5,398 bases of DNA from Chitinophagaceae bacterium (GCA_020853515.1 JADYYU010000021.1:1-5398), one strand, 5' to 3'; positions 1 to 5,398 are shown, counted from the first letter of the stretch. Numbers and translations are program-made. Notes: generated by a model from the letters alone, not told the origin.

Positions 1-14
1 TCTTCACAGCCTGA

Positions 15-1220
15 TCATTCAGTTATAAGTGAAGTTAATTGCGCTACCAAACCGGCATATATCTTTCTTTTCTGAAAATGTGTGTACACATACTGCTGCG
101 CATTCAAACCGACCTGCCGGGCCTGCTCCTTTTCATGAAAGCAAAATTTCAGCATTTCCACAAATGAATCTGCCTGATCGCAAATTAGTATATTGTGCAG
201 ATGTGTACCTCCAATGCCTTCTGCCCCGATGGTAGTTGTAATGATGGTTTTACCCAGACTCATCGCTTCCAGTATTTTTACCCGGATGCCGGCACCTGAA
301 AGTAAAGGTACGATCATGATATTTTTTTCGAGACTGAACTGTGTAAAGTCATCCACCTCGCCCACCACATCAACCTGTACATTTTCTTTTGAAAAAAGAG
401 AAGGCGGCATGTTTTTACCGGCGAGATAAAAGATCACACCAGGGAGTTCAATACGGGCTTTGCTCCAAACCTCCTGCAGAAACCACTGTACACCTTCGAT
501 ATTGGGGGCCCAGTCCATACTGCCAATATGGTAACAACTCTTTTCTTCAAAGTTGACCGCAGACGTATCGATTTCCTTCTCTTCAATACCAAAAGGCAGG
601 TAAACGCAACGGTTTAATTTTTCCTCCACAAAAAACTGCTCTTCTTTCACTGAAATAGGCAAAAGCAGGTCAAATTGCCTGATGATATCCAACTCATAAT
701 TTACCAGCCGGTTTGTAAGCAATTGCAGGTATTTCTTTTTTAAAAAAGAGGTTTCATTTTCAGTCAGTCGTTGCCAGATCAGATGCTCAATATTGTGCAC
801 CCTGCAAACACATTTGGCATCGCTGAACTTACGAGCAGTTTTAAGATAAGGCGCGGTGTAGATGCTCTCAAACTGAATAATATCATAGCTTTCCTTTTGC
901 AACAATTTCATCAGGCTTTGTTCTACCTGCTTGTTCACAAAACGTTCTACATTATATGATTTGTCTGTAAACAAATTAAAAAAGGCAGAAAGCGGATTGA
1001 TATCTGTTTTTACAAAAATAGCTTCAAAATAAACCAGACGCTGATAAAGAGAGGGCAGGGTGGCTTCGTCTATCCAGTGACGGGAAGTATTGAGGGCCAG
1101 CAAACTAACCTCACAGCCCTGTTCAATATAACCCTCGAGCGTCTGATTCATGGCTATGGAACCACCGTCTCTCAGTGGAAAAGGAATGCGTGGAGTAAGT
1201 ATTAGTATTTTCAGCGCCAT
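15..1220 (-). CDS. Glycosyltransferase family 4 (GT-B fold) protein, 401 aa
   Basis: Probably transfers a sugar from a nucleotide donor to a lipid-linked glycan at the cytoplasmic face of the inner membrane; donor and acceptor cannot be read from sequence. The N-terminal Rossmann half opens with KILILTPRIPFPLRDGG (residues 4-20), the glycine-rich acceptor-side loop of GT4 enzymes, and continues to RVHNIEH (140-146). The C-terminal donor half has YHIGSMDWAPN (230-240), YLAGKNMP (265-272) and SGAGIRVKILEAMSLGK (308-324). In that last motif Glu318 is the second Glu of the family EX7E signature; the first Glu position is Ala310, as in many members with a GAGIR/K loop. There is no signal peptide or clear membrane helix, and about 400 residues is normal length. 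The start is the ATG read leftward from 1220, just before the LKILILTP strand; the stop is TGA at 15-17. It is transcribed divergently from the formyltransferase gene across a 46-bp gap and shares its plan with the gene at 3094-4212. Family assignment is secure, substrate unknown. Confidence 0.93.
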   Translation of the reverse strand: MALKILILTPRIPFPLRDGGSIAMNQTLEGYIEQGCEVSLLALNTSRHWIDEATLPSLYQRLVYFEAIFVKTDINPLSAFFNLFTDKSYNVERFVNKQVEQSLMKLLQKESYDIIQFESIYTAPYLKTARKFSDAKCVCRVHNIEHLIWQRLTENETSFLKKKYLQLLTNRLVNYELDIIRQFDLLLPISVKEEQFFVEEKLNRCVYLPFGIEEKEIDTSAVNFEEKSCYHIGSMDWAPNIEGVQWFLQEVWSKARIELPGVIFYLAGKNMPPSLFSKENVQVDVVGEVDDFTQFSLEKNIMIVPLLSGAGIRVKILEAMSLGKTIITTTIGAEGIGGTHLHNILICDQADSFVEMLKFCFHEKEQARQVGLNAQQYVYTHFQKRKIYAGLVAQLTSLITE

Positions 1221-1266
1221 CTTCGATTGTCGAAAATAAGATAAAATACTTGATTATTTTTGCCAA
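1221..1266. promoter_or_regulatory. Divergent intergenic region with imperfect inverted repeat (13-bp arms)
   Basis: This 46-bp gap is the only non-coding DNA between two divergent genes, so it should hold both promoters or parts of them. The arm TTGTCGAAAATAA (1227-1239) pairs with TTATTTTTGCCAA (1254-1266) at 11 of 13 positions across a 14-bp AT-rich spacer (1240-1253). Each arm contains a box close to the Bacteroidota -7 consensus TAnnTTTG: TATTTTTG rightward (1255-1262, exact) and TATTTTCG leftward (1238-1231, one mismatch). A TTG lies 25 bp upstream of each, longer than the usual gap of about 19-21. A small perfect palindrome, TTCGA-ttg-TCGAA (1222-1234), sits directly before the leftward start codon. 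The region could be back-to-back promoters, a regulator's operator, or both; no regulator gene is in view. Confidence 0.5.
1255..1262 (+). promoter_or_regulatory. Candidate -7 promoter element for the formyltransferase operon
   Basis: TATTTTTG is an exact match to the Bacteroidota sigma-ABfr -7 element TAnnTTTG and ends only 4 bases before the ATG at 1267. If it is used, transcription would begin at or next to the start codon and give a leaderless or nearly leaderless mRNA. No TTG lies at the standard -33 spacing; the nearest upstream one is at 1227-1229, 25 bp away. The match could be chance in AT-rich DNA, so this is a candidate only. Confidence 0.3.
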
Positions 1267-2013
1267 ATGGGAAAACAGTCCATTATTTTTTTAGGCTCCA
1301 AGCAGATCGGTTACGAATGTCTCGAATATCTCATCGCAGAAAGCAGGCAATTAGATCTTCATATTCAGGGCATTTTATGCAATGAAAACAGTGATACCAC
1401 CACATCGTTCAATTTGAAAAAGCTGGCGTCAGACCACGGCATCACTGTTTTGGCCCACCTGGATGAAATACCTGAAACAGATATCCTGTACTCGGTTCAA
1501 TATCATAAAATACTAACACAAACACATATCGCACAGGCAAAACAAATTGCCCTCAATCTGCATATGGCACCACTGCCGGAATACCGCGGCTGTAATCAGT
1601 TTTCATTTGCCATCATAGATGAAAAAAGAGAATTTGGCACTACTATCCATCAACTCGACGAACGGATAGACCATGGCGGAATATTATTTGAAAAACGATT
1701 TGCGGTACCCGAAAACTGCTGGATAGACGAATTGTACAAAATGACTTATCAGGCGTCCCTGCAGTTATTTAAAGATACCTTACCCAAGATCGCAAAGGGG
1801 GAGTACACAATCACTTCACAGCAATCACTCGAACAGCAGCGCGGTACCTGTATGCACTACCGCAAGGAGATCAACGCTTTAAAAGAAATTGATCTCAACT
1901 GGAGCGCCGAAAAAATCATAAGACATATCAGGGCCACCTCCATGCCGGGATTTGAGCCACCTTACACTCTGGCAGGTGAACATAAAATATACTTCAGTCA
2001 GCAATGGAAGTAA
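1267..2013 (+). CDS. Formyltransferase family protein, probable sugar N-formyltransferase, 248 aa
   Basis: Predicted to move a formyl group from N10-formyltetrahydrofolate to an amine, most likely the amino group of a nucleotide-linked amino sugar destined for a surface glycan. The N-terminus IIFLGSKQIGYECLEYL (6-22) is the Rossmann-type start of the Formyl_trans_N fold. The catalytic signature is visible: NLHMAPLPEYRG (97-108) supplies Asn97 and His99, and RIDHGGIL (133-140) supplies Asp135. The 38-residue Asn-to-Asp spacing equals that of the E. coli Met-tRNA formyltransferase triad (Asn106, His108, Asp144). The C-terminal part (IDLNWSAEKIIRHIRA, 208-223, then MPGFEPPYT, 226-234) resembles the segment after the catalytic domain in sugar formyltransferases such as VioF and ArnA. 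At 248 residues it lacks the complete C-terminal tRNA-binding domain of housekeeping Fmt (about 315 aa), and it sits among glycosyltransferases; both argue against Met-tRNA as substrate. The ATG at 1267 is the only Met before residue 100. The gene leads a three-gene operon and overlaps the next by 10 bases. Family secure, substrate inferred. Confidence 0.9.
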   Translation: MGKQSIIFLGSKQIGYECLEYLIAESRQLDLHIQGILCNENSDTTTSFNLKKLASDHGITVLAHLDEIPETDILYSVQYHKILTQTHIAQAKQIALNLHMAPLPEYRGCNQFSFAIIDEKREFGTTIHQLDERIDHGGILFEKRFAVPENCWIDELYKMTYQASLQLFKDTLPKIAKGEYTITSQQSLEQQRGTCMHYRKEINALKEIDLNWSAEKIIRHIRATSMPGFEPPYTLAGEHKIYFSQQWK

Positions 2014-3101
2014 AAAAAATTATCTGCACGGTCACCAACGACTTGAATTTTGATCAGCGCATGATCCGCATTTGTACCTCGTTACACAATGCCGGTTATG
2101 ATATTACACTGGTTGGGCGTAAAAAGAAGGAATCGAAACCATTGAACAATCAGCCGTTCAGACAACGCAGACTGTATTGTTATTTCCAGAAGGGCAAATT
2201 ATTTTACGCAGAGTACAATATCCGCCTGTTTGTATATCTGCTGTTTGTAAAAGCTGATCTGTTTTGTGCTATTGATCTCGACACCATTCTACCAAATTTA
2301 TTTGCATCCACACTGCGTTCAAAAAAGAGGGTGTACGATGCACACGAACTTTTTTGTGAAATGGAGGAAATTGTATCGCGGCCGGCCATTTTTAAAATGT
2401 GGAAAGCAATTGAAAAATATGCCGTACCGCAGTTTAAGTTTGGCTATACGATTGGTGAATGCTACGCCGAAGAATTTTATACAATGTATGGCCTGCAGTA
2501 TGAGGTAGTGCGCAATGCTACCGTACTGCAGCCCTTAGCTGAAGCAGATCTGAATGCTGAAAAATATATTTTGTATCAGGGGGCAGTCAATGAAGGCAGG
2601 AGTTTTGAAACCCTGATACCGGCGATGCGGAGGGTAAACAGCAAACTGATCATCTGCGGAGAAGGTAATTTTTTTGAAGAGGCGGTGGCTTTGACTGAAC
2701 AATATCAGTTGCAGCATAAAATTGTATTTAAAGGATATGTAGAACCGATGCGTCTCAGGCAGTACACAAAAAATGCTCTGGTTGGTATCACCCTTTTTAC
2801 CAATCAGGGTAAAAGTAACTATTTGTCGATGGCCAACCGTTTTTTCGATTATATGCATTTTGCCGTACCGCAGCTCTGCGTAGCATTTCCCGAATATGTG
2901 AAAGTCAATAAAAAGTACCCGATTTCGATCTTGTTGCAAGATACCACTGAAGAAAGTATCAGCGCAGCCTTAAATAAACTACTTTCGGATGCTCAATTGC
3001 ACACTATGCTGAAGGCCAACTGCCTTAAAGCACGCGAAGAATATTGCTGGCAGCAGGAAGAAATTAAACTGATTGCATTTTATAAAAAAATACTTGGGTA
3101 A
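2004..3101 (+). CDS. Glycosyltransferase (GT-B fold, GT4-like), 365 aa
   Basis: Likely a cytoplasmic or membrane-associated sugar transferase of surface-polysaccharide assembly. Its N-terminus TNDLNFDQRMIRICTSL (11-27), followed by GYDITLVGR (31-39), is the pattern seen in many Bacteroidota glycosyltransferases that begin with (S/T)NDL..DQR. Further landmarks are YDAHELFCE (111-119), the hinge-side segment TIGECYAEEF (149-158) with VVRNAT (168-173), the donor-domain start YILYQGAVNEGRSFETL (188-204), IICGEGN (216-222), FKGYVEP (242-248), and the nucleotide-sugar loop NYLSMANRFFDYMHFAVPQ (272-290). In that loop Asp282 occupies the place of the second Glu of EX7E, matching the NKLFDYI form common in this subgroup. 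The ATG at 2004 lies inside the end of the formyltransferase gene, a 10-base overlap that implies translational coupling; the stop is TAA at 3099-3101. No signal peptide is present. It differs from the two other glycosyltransferases in the window, so it probably makes a different linkage. Donor sugar unknown. Confidence 0.92.
   Translation: MEVKKIICTVTNDLNFDQRMIRICTSLHNAGYDITLVGRKKKESKPLNNQPFRQRRLYCYFQKGKLFYAEYNIRLFVYLLFVKADLFCAIDLDTILPNLFASTLRSKKRVYDAHELFCEMEEIVSRPAIFKMWKAIEKYAVPQFKFGYTIGECYAEEFYTMYGLQYEVVRNATVLQPLAEADLNAEKYILYQGAVNEGRSFETLIPAMRRVNSKLIICGEGNFFEEAVALTEQYQLQHKIVFKGYVEPMRLRQYTKNALVGITLFTNQGKSNYLSMANRFFDYMHFAVPQLCVAFPEYVKVNKKYPISILLQDTTEESISAALNKLLSDAQLHTMLKANCLKAREEYCWQQEEIKLIAFYKKILG
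3081..3096 (+). promoter_or_regulatory. A-rich translation start context deciding a TTG start
   Basis: The last glycosyltransferase of the operon has no ATG near its conserved N-terminus. Two TTG codons are in frame, at 3073 and 3094. The second follows an A-rich run (TATAAAAAAATAC), the kind of upstream context Bacteroidota use in place of a Shine-Dalgarno sequence. It starts the protein three residues before the conserved LHIISLDIPYPP strand and gives an 8-base overlap with the preceding stop. The first would add HFIKKYLG-type residues and a 29-base overlap. I favour 3094. Confidence 0.4.
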
Positions 3102-4212
3102 AAAATTACATATCATCTCACTCGACATACCTTATCCGCCAGACTACGGTGGTATGATTGATGTTTATTATAAAATAAAAGCACTGGCTGCGGCGGAAGT
3201 TGAGATCACCTTGCATTGTTTTCAGTACGGCAAGAGGCAGCCTGCGGATGAACTGCTGCAATATTGCCGGAAAGTGCATTACTATCCTCGCAAAACAGGT
3301 GTGGCCGGACTTCATGCGACATTGCCCTATATTATCTCTTCACGAAGAGACAAAACATTGCTTCAAAATTTAAAACAAGATGATGCGGCAATCCTTTTTG
3401 AAGGTCTGCATTGCACTTTTCTGTTCAATGAAGCTTCGCTCAACAACAGGGTCAAAATACTGCGGGCTCATAATATTGAATCGGATTATTACCGGGAACT
3501 GGCGAAAAACAGCCGCTCCTTCCTGAAAAAAATCTATTACTATCTGGAAGCCGGCCGCTTGCTTCAATATGAAAATAACCTGCGGAATCTTACTCAGATA
3601 CTGGCTATTTCGCAGGCAGACGAAAAAGCGCTGCGAAAGAAATATAATGATGCTGCGGTGCTTTATATTCCGGCCTTTCATGCGATCGAAAAAGTAACAT
3701 CCTTAACAGGCACCGGCACTTACTGTCTGTACCACGGCAATCTGAGCGTTGCAGAAAATATACAGTCAGTGCTATTTCTGGCACAGCAGATTTTCAGCGA
3801 ATTGAATACTCCGCTCATCATTGCCGGTAAAAATCCTGCGCCTGAAATTGTTGCATTGGCCAGCGATCAGATCCGCATTATTTCAAACCCGGATGAAAAT
3901 GAAATGCAGACCCTAATAAAGCAGGCACAAATTCATGTATTGCCATCTTTTCAGCAAACCGGCATTAAGCTCAAACTTCTACATGCCCTTTTTGCCGGCC
4001 GGCATTGCATCAGCAATGACCTGACGATGGAACAGCCTTTACCGGAATTTATTCATTACGCAGAAGATGTAAATACATTCAGAGCACATGTCAGCAGACT
4101 AATAAATCAGGCCTTTACACAGCAGGATATCGACCGCAGAATTGAACTGCTGACCCATTTTAAGAATGAAAACAGTGCGCAGAAAATCGTGGCCCTGCTA
4201 CCGGAAAAATAG
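3094..4212 (+). CDS. Glycosyltransferase (GT4-like) with altered EX7E motif, about 372 aa
   Basis: Third glycosyltransferase of the window, presumed to act on the same surface glycan as its operon partners. Numbering from the TTG at 3094 (the alternative TTG at 3073 adds 7 residues): KLHIISLDIPYPPDYGG (4-20) is the N-terminal strand and glycine loop; FEGLHC (102-107) and RAHNIES (124-130) mark the rest of the acceptor half. YHGNLSVAEN (213-222), LIIAGKNP (241-248) and LPSFQQTGIKLKLLHALF (283-300) mark the donor half. Against the glycosyltransferase at 15-1220, the blocks P.P...GG, R.HNIE, SFLKK.Y, AGKN and GI(R/K).K(I/L)L line up in order, so the two are paralogous in plan. The notable difference is His297 where that protein has Glu318, the Glu of EX7E that normally contacts the donor sugar or ribose. 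The subgroup may tolerate this change, or activity may be altered. The reading frame is intact to TAG at 4210-4212, so it is not an obvious pseudogene. Substrate unknown. Confidence 0.9.
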   Translation: MGKKLHIISLDIPYPPDYGGMIDVYYKIKALAAAEVEITLHCFQYGKRQPADELLQYCRKVHYYPRKTGVAGLHATLPYIISSRRDKTLLQNLKQDDAAILFEGLHCTFLFNEASLNNRVKILRAHNIESDYYRELAKNSRSFLKKIYYYLEAGRLLQYENNLRNLTQILAISQADEKALRKKYNDAAVLYIPAFHAIEKVTSLTGTGTYCLYHGNLSVAENIQSVLFLAQQIFSELNTPLIIAGKNPAPEIVALASDQIRIISNPDENEMQTLIKQAQIHVLPSFQQTGIKLKLLHALFAGRHCISNDLTMEQPLPEFIHYAEDVNTFRAHVSRLINQAFTQQDIDRRIELLTHFKNENSAQKIVALLPEK

Positions 4213-4217
4213 TGATT

Positions 4218-4239
4218 TGCAATAACTAGGCTTATTGCA
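4218..4239. terminator. Candidate bidirectional terminator hairpin between convergent genes
   Basis: TGCAATAA (4218-4225) and TTATTGCA (4232-4239) form a perfect 8-bp inverted repeat around the 6-base loop CTAGGC. It lies in the 19-bp gap between two convergent genes, and its right arm contains the stop codon and last codon of the leftward gene. The position fits a shared terminator. The stem has only two G:C pairs and neither side has a long uninterrupted T run (leftward the tail reads AATCACTATTTTT), so it would be a weak intrinsic terminator at best. Confidence 0.45.
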
Positions 4240-5398
4240 CCATTACTTTAAAAAACCTGTTTATCTCATCTCCTGTTATCTGAATAAAATAAACTCCTTT
4301 GGGCAATGCGGAGACATTCATCTGCGCAAATCGCCGGCTTGCAGGTTGTAGTTCATTTACAATCTGCCCGGAGGTGCTGAGGAGCCGGATATGAATATTG
4401 TGCATAGTCTCGTACAGTTCAATATGAATCAAGTTTCCGGAAGGATTCGGATAAATATGAATAACCTCGTTGTCGACGCCGTAATTTATGGTGTAAAGAG
4501 TATGGCCTGACGAGGTGTCGGTGCAACCATCATGACCAGAAACAATCAATTGATAACTTTTGCCGGCTTCCCCTTTGAAATGCCGGTCATTTTCGCCGGG
4601 TACAATATGCCCGTTATTGCAATCAAGCCATTGATAATTTTGATTTGAGTCGTTTGCAGACAGTGTCAGAAGATCCTGACTAACGGCAGTATCCAAGGAC
4701 AGCACCATCACCTGAGTGGTCAGCAAGCTATCACAATTTTGCGCTGTTTTAAGGATCGAAATATGGTTTGTACTTTCAAGTATGTCATGCAATATATATC
4801 CGTCAGGAAATGTGTAGTCGGCGTGTTTACATACCAGTATATCAGTCGTTGCATAATGGGGCGTATCAACCTGAATGTCATAATGATAAAATACGCTATC
4901 GCAGCCGGCCTGAAATTTCAGAACCACATCAAAAACTGTATCATGCGTCAGCCCTGCAATGACCTGACCATCAGCCAAGGTCAAATCAGCAAGATAGCAA
5001 ACTTTCTGTTGCGCAACAAGGGCTGTTGCATTAAGCAGTCTGATATTTGTGTACACAAAACTATCACAGCCGTTGGCCTGCAGCAACCAGCTTACATATA
5101 TAGTATCTGTCTGAATATTTGAAAGCGTTGTTAAATCCGGAAAGGTGTAATTGCTTCCTTTACACAGGTAAATTGTATGATATGCACTGATCGGCAAATT
5201 GACCATGAGATTCATTTTTACGATACTGTCGCAACCACCAATCGTGCTGAGATGACAATCATGTTGCACTTCATTTTGAAGGTTGTGAATGGTATAGCCA
5301 TCGGCAAATGTGTACATACTTCCTTTGCAGGCGGCTGTTGTATCGAAAGTGATGATAGCTGGCAGACAATTTACATTTGTAATGATGAGACTATCGCA
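4232..5398 (-). CDS. T9SS-secreted repeat protein, C-terminal 388 aa (5' end outside window)
   Basis: C-terminal part of a large exported protein, predicted to cross the outer membrane by the type IX secretion system and be released or anchored at the cell surface. The frame is open from the right edge to TAA at 4232-4234, and the start lies outside. The ATG at 5317 is not the start: it falls inside a repeat, CKGSMYTFADG, matching CKGSNYTFPDL 55 residues on. Counting from the window edge, residues 1 to about 233 are tandem repeats with CDS motifs at 1, 56, 111, 166 and 222. Residues about 238-305 form an Ig-like segment with NYQWLDC and GCTDTS, a pairing frequent in Bacteroidota surface proteins. 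Residues about 311-388 are a type A sorting domain (HIYPNPSGN, LLSTSGQIV, LPKGVYFIQI, FFKVMVQ). No enzyme domain is visible in this part. It is convergent with the polysaccharide operon and so has its own transcript. An adhesin, structural or scaffold role is plausible but unproven; an enzyme domain could lie upstream. Confidence 0.9.
   Translation of the reverse strand, partial: CDSLIITNVNCLPAIITFDTTAACKGSMYTFADGYTIHNLQNEVQHDCHLSTIGGCDSIVKMNLMVNLPISAYHTIYLCKGSNYTFPDLTTLSNIQTDTIYVSWLLQANGCDSFVYTNIRLLNATALVAQQKVCYLADLTLADGQVIAGLTHDTVFDVVLKFQAGCDSVFYHYDIQVDTPHYATTDILVCKHADYTFPDGYILHDILESTNHISILKTAQNCDSLLTTQVMVLSLDTAVSQDLLTLSANDSNQNYQWLDCNNGHIVPGENDRHFKGEAGKSYQLIVSGHDGCTDTSSGHTLYTINYGVDNEVIHIYPNPSGNLIHIELYETMHNIHIRLLSTSGQIVNELQPASRRFAQMNVSALPKGVYFIQITGDEINRFFKVMVQ
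4235..4468 (-). other. T9SS type A C-terminal sorting domain
   Basis: The last 78 residues of the secreted protein carry the order of motifs typical of TIGR04183-type domains. These are a YPNPSGN opening strand (the YPNP motif), an alternating hydrophobic strand followed by LLSTSGQIV (the D/S-x-x-G-x-x-V pattern), then the NVSALPKGVYFIQI motif, where LPKGVYFI matches the usual L..G.Y.(V/I), and a terminal strand ending in K(V)MVQ. In known T9SS cargo this domain directs outer-membrane translocation and is commonly removed by the sortase-like PorU. Confidence 0.92.
4700..5398 (-). repeat. Tandem degenerate 55-residue (165-bp) Cys-containing protein repeats
   Basis: Two motifs recur in register. 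The first is (G/N)CDS followed by a beta strand, with Cys codons starting at 5398, 5233, 5068, 4903 and 4735. The second is CKGSxYTFxDG-like, with Cys at residues 24, 79, 134 and 190 counted from the window edge. Spacings are 55, 55, 55, 56 and 55, 55, 56. The third unit is the most diverged (CYLADLTLADG). The repeats are diverged at the DNA level, so this is an old expansion of a protein module rather than a recent duplication. The array continues beyond the right edge, so the copy number is unknown. Confidence 0.88.

Noticed and set aside
15..18. ATGA overlap at the end of the leftmost gene, suggesting a coupled downstream gene on the minus strand
   Set aside because: The frame opened by that ATG hits TGA at positions 4-6 after four codons, and only 14 bases remain in the window.
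29..429. Two short plus-strand open frames (29-235 and 193-429)
   Set aside because: They lie antisense within the leftmost glycosyltransferase and have no coding-like composition or motif.
1222..1234. TTCGA-ttg-TCGAA as an intrinsic terminator or attachment site
   Set aside because: A 5-bp stem next to a start codon, with no T tract and no second copy seen in the window, is too little for either call; it is noted only as part of the divergent control region.
1267..2013. Housekeeping methionyl-tRNA formyltransferase (fmt)
   Set aside because: The catalytic motif fits the superfamily, but the protein is too short for the full tRNA-binding C-terminal domain and is coupled to glycosyltransferase genes; fmt normally runs about 310-320 residues.
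2535..2939. 134-codon open frame on the minus strand
   Set aside because: It lies wholly inside the glycosyltransferase at 2004-3101, whose frame has clear family motifs, and its own translation shows no recognisable domain.
3370..3681. 103-codon open frame on the minus strand
   Set aside because: It is antisense to a well-supported glycosyltransferase and has no plausible start context or domain.
4739..5122. 127-codon open frame on the plus strand, with a 64-codon one nested in another frame
   Set aside because: Both are antisense to the repeat region of the T9SS protein; their Cys-rich translations simply mirror the repeat DNA.
4232..5317. Taking the ATG at 5317 (minus strand) as the start of the secreted protein
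   Set aside because: The frame stays open to the right edge and the 27 upstream codons contain a CDS motif and the first half of a CKGSMYTF repeat in exact 55-residue register, so this Met is internal.
1..5398. CRISPR array, insertion sequence, tRNA, riboswitch or defence system
   Set aside because: Apart from the protein-level 55-residue repeats I saw no regularly spaced identical repeats, no transposase or terminal inverted repeats, no RNA gene signature and no nuclease, toxin or helicase motif; nearly all of the window is accounted for by five coding regions.

Overview
The window looks like a piece of a Bacteroidota chromosome. The rightmost gene ends in a type IX secretion (T9SS) type A sorting domain, a system essentially confined to this phylum. 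Starts lack Shine-Dalgarno sequences and instead follow A/T-rich stretches, one start is probably TTG, and base composition is moderate to AT-leaning by eye. The GCDS repeat plus sorting-domain architecture is common in Chitinophagales, Sphingobacteriales and Saprospirales-like genomes; placement below phylum is inference.

Layout. (1) 15-1220, minus strand: a GT4-type glycosyltransferase. (2) 1221-1266: a 46-bp divergent intergenic region, mostly filled by an imperfect 13-bp inverted repeat that carries promoter-like boxes facing both ways. (3) 1267-4212, plus strand: a tight three-gene unit. It encodes a small formyltransferase, a glycosyltransferase, and a second glycosyltransferase that shares architecture with the first gene of the window. 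Consecutive genes overlap by 10 and about 8 bases, so the unit is very probably one mRNA with translational coupling. (4) 4213-4231: a short convergent gap with a hairpin that can serve both strands. (5) 4232 to the right edge, minus strand: the C-terminal part of a large secreted protein with tandem 55-residue Cys-containing repeats, an Ig-like segment and a T9SS sorting domain. The gene continues past the window.

How they work together (inference from family knowledge and context): the three glycosyltransferases and the formyltransferase look like a section of a surface-polysaccharide locus (O-antigen, capsule or exopolysaccharide). The formyltransferase would N-formylate an amino sugar on its nucleotide carrier, and the glycosyltransferases would add sugars to the growing repeat unit at the cytoplasmic face. 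No polymerase, flippase, aminotransferase or nucleotide-sugar synthesis gene is visible, so the glycan cannot be identified. The T9SS protein is on the opposite strand in its own transcription unit and may be only a neighbour.

I found no RNA gene, insertion sequence, CRISPR array or phage gene, and no clear new system. The most useful observations are the formyltransferase in this context, the dyad in the divergent promoter region, the His-for-Glu change in the third glycosyltransferase, and the regular 55-residue repeat in the secreted protein.
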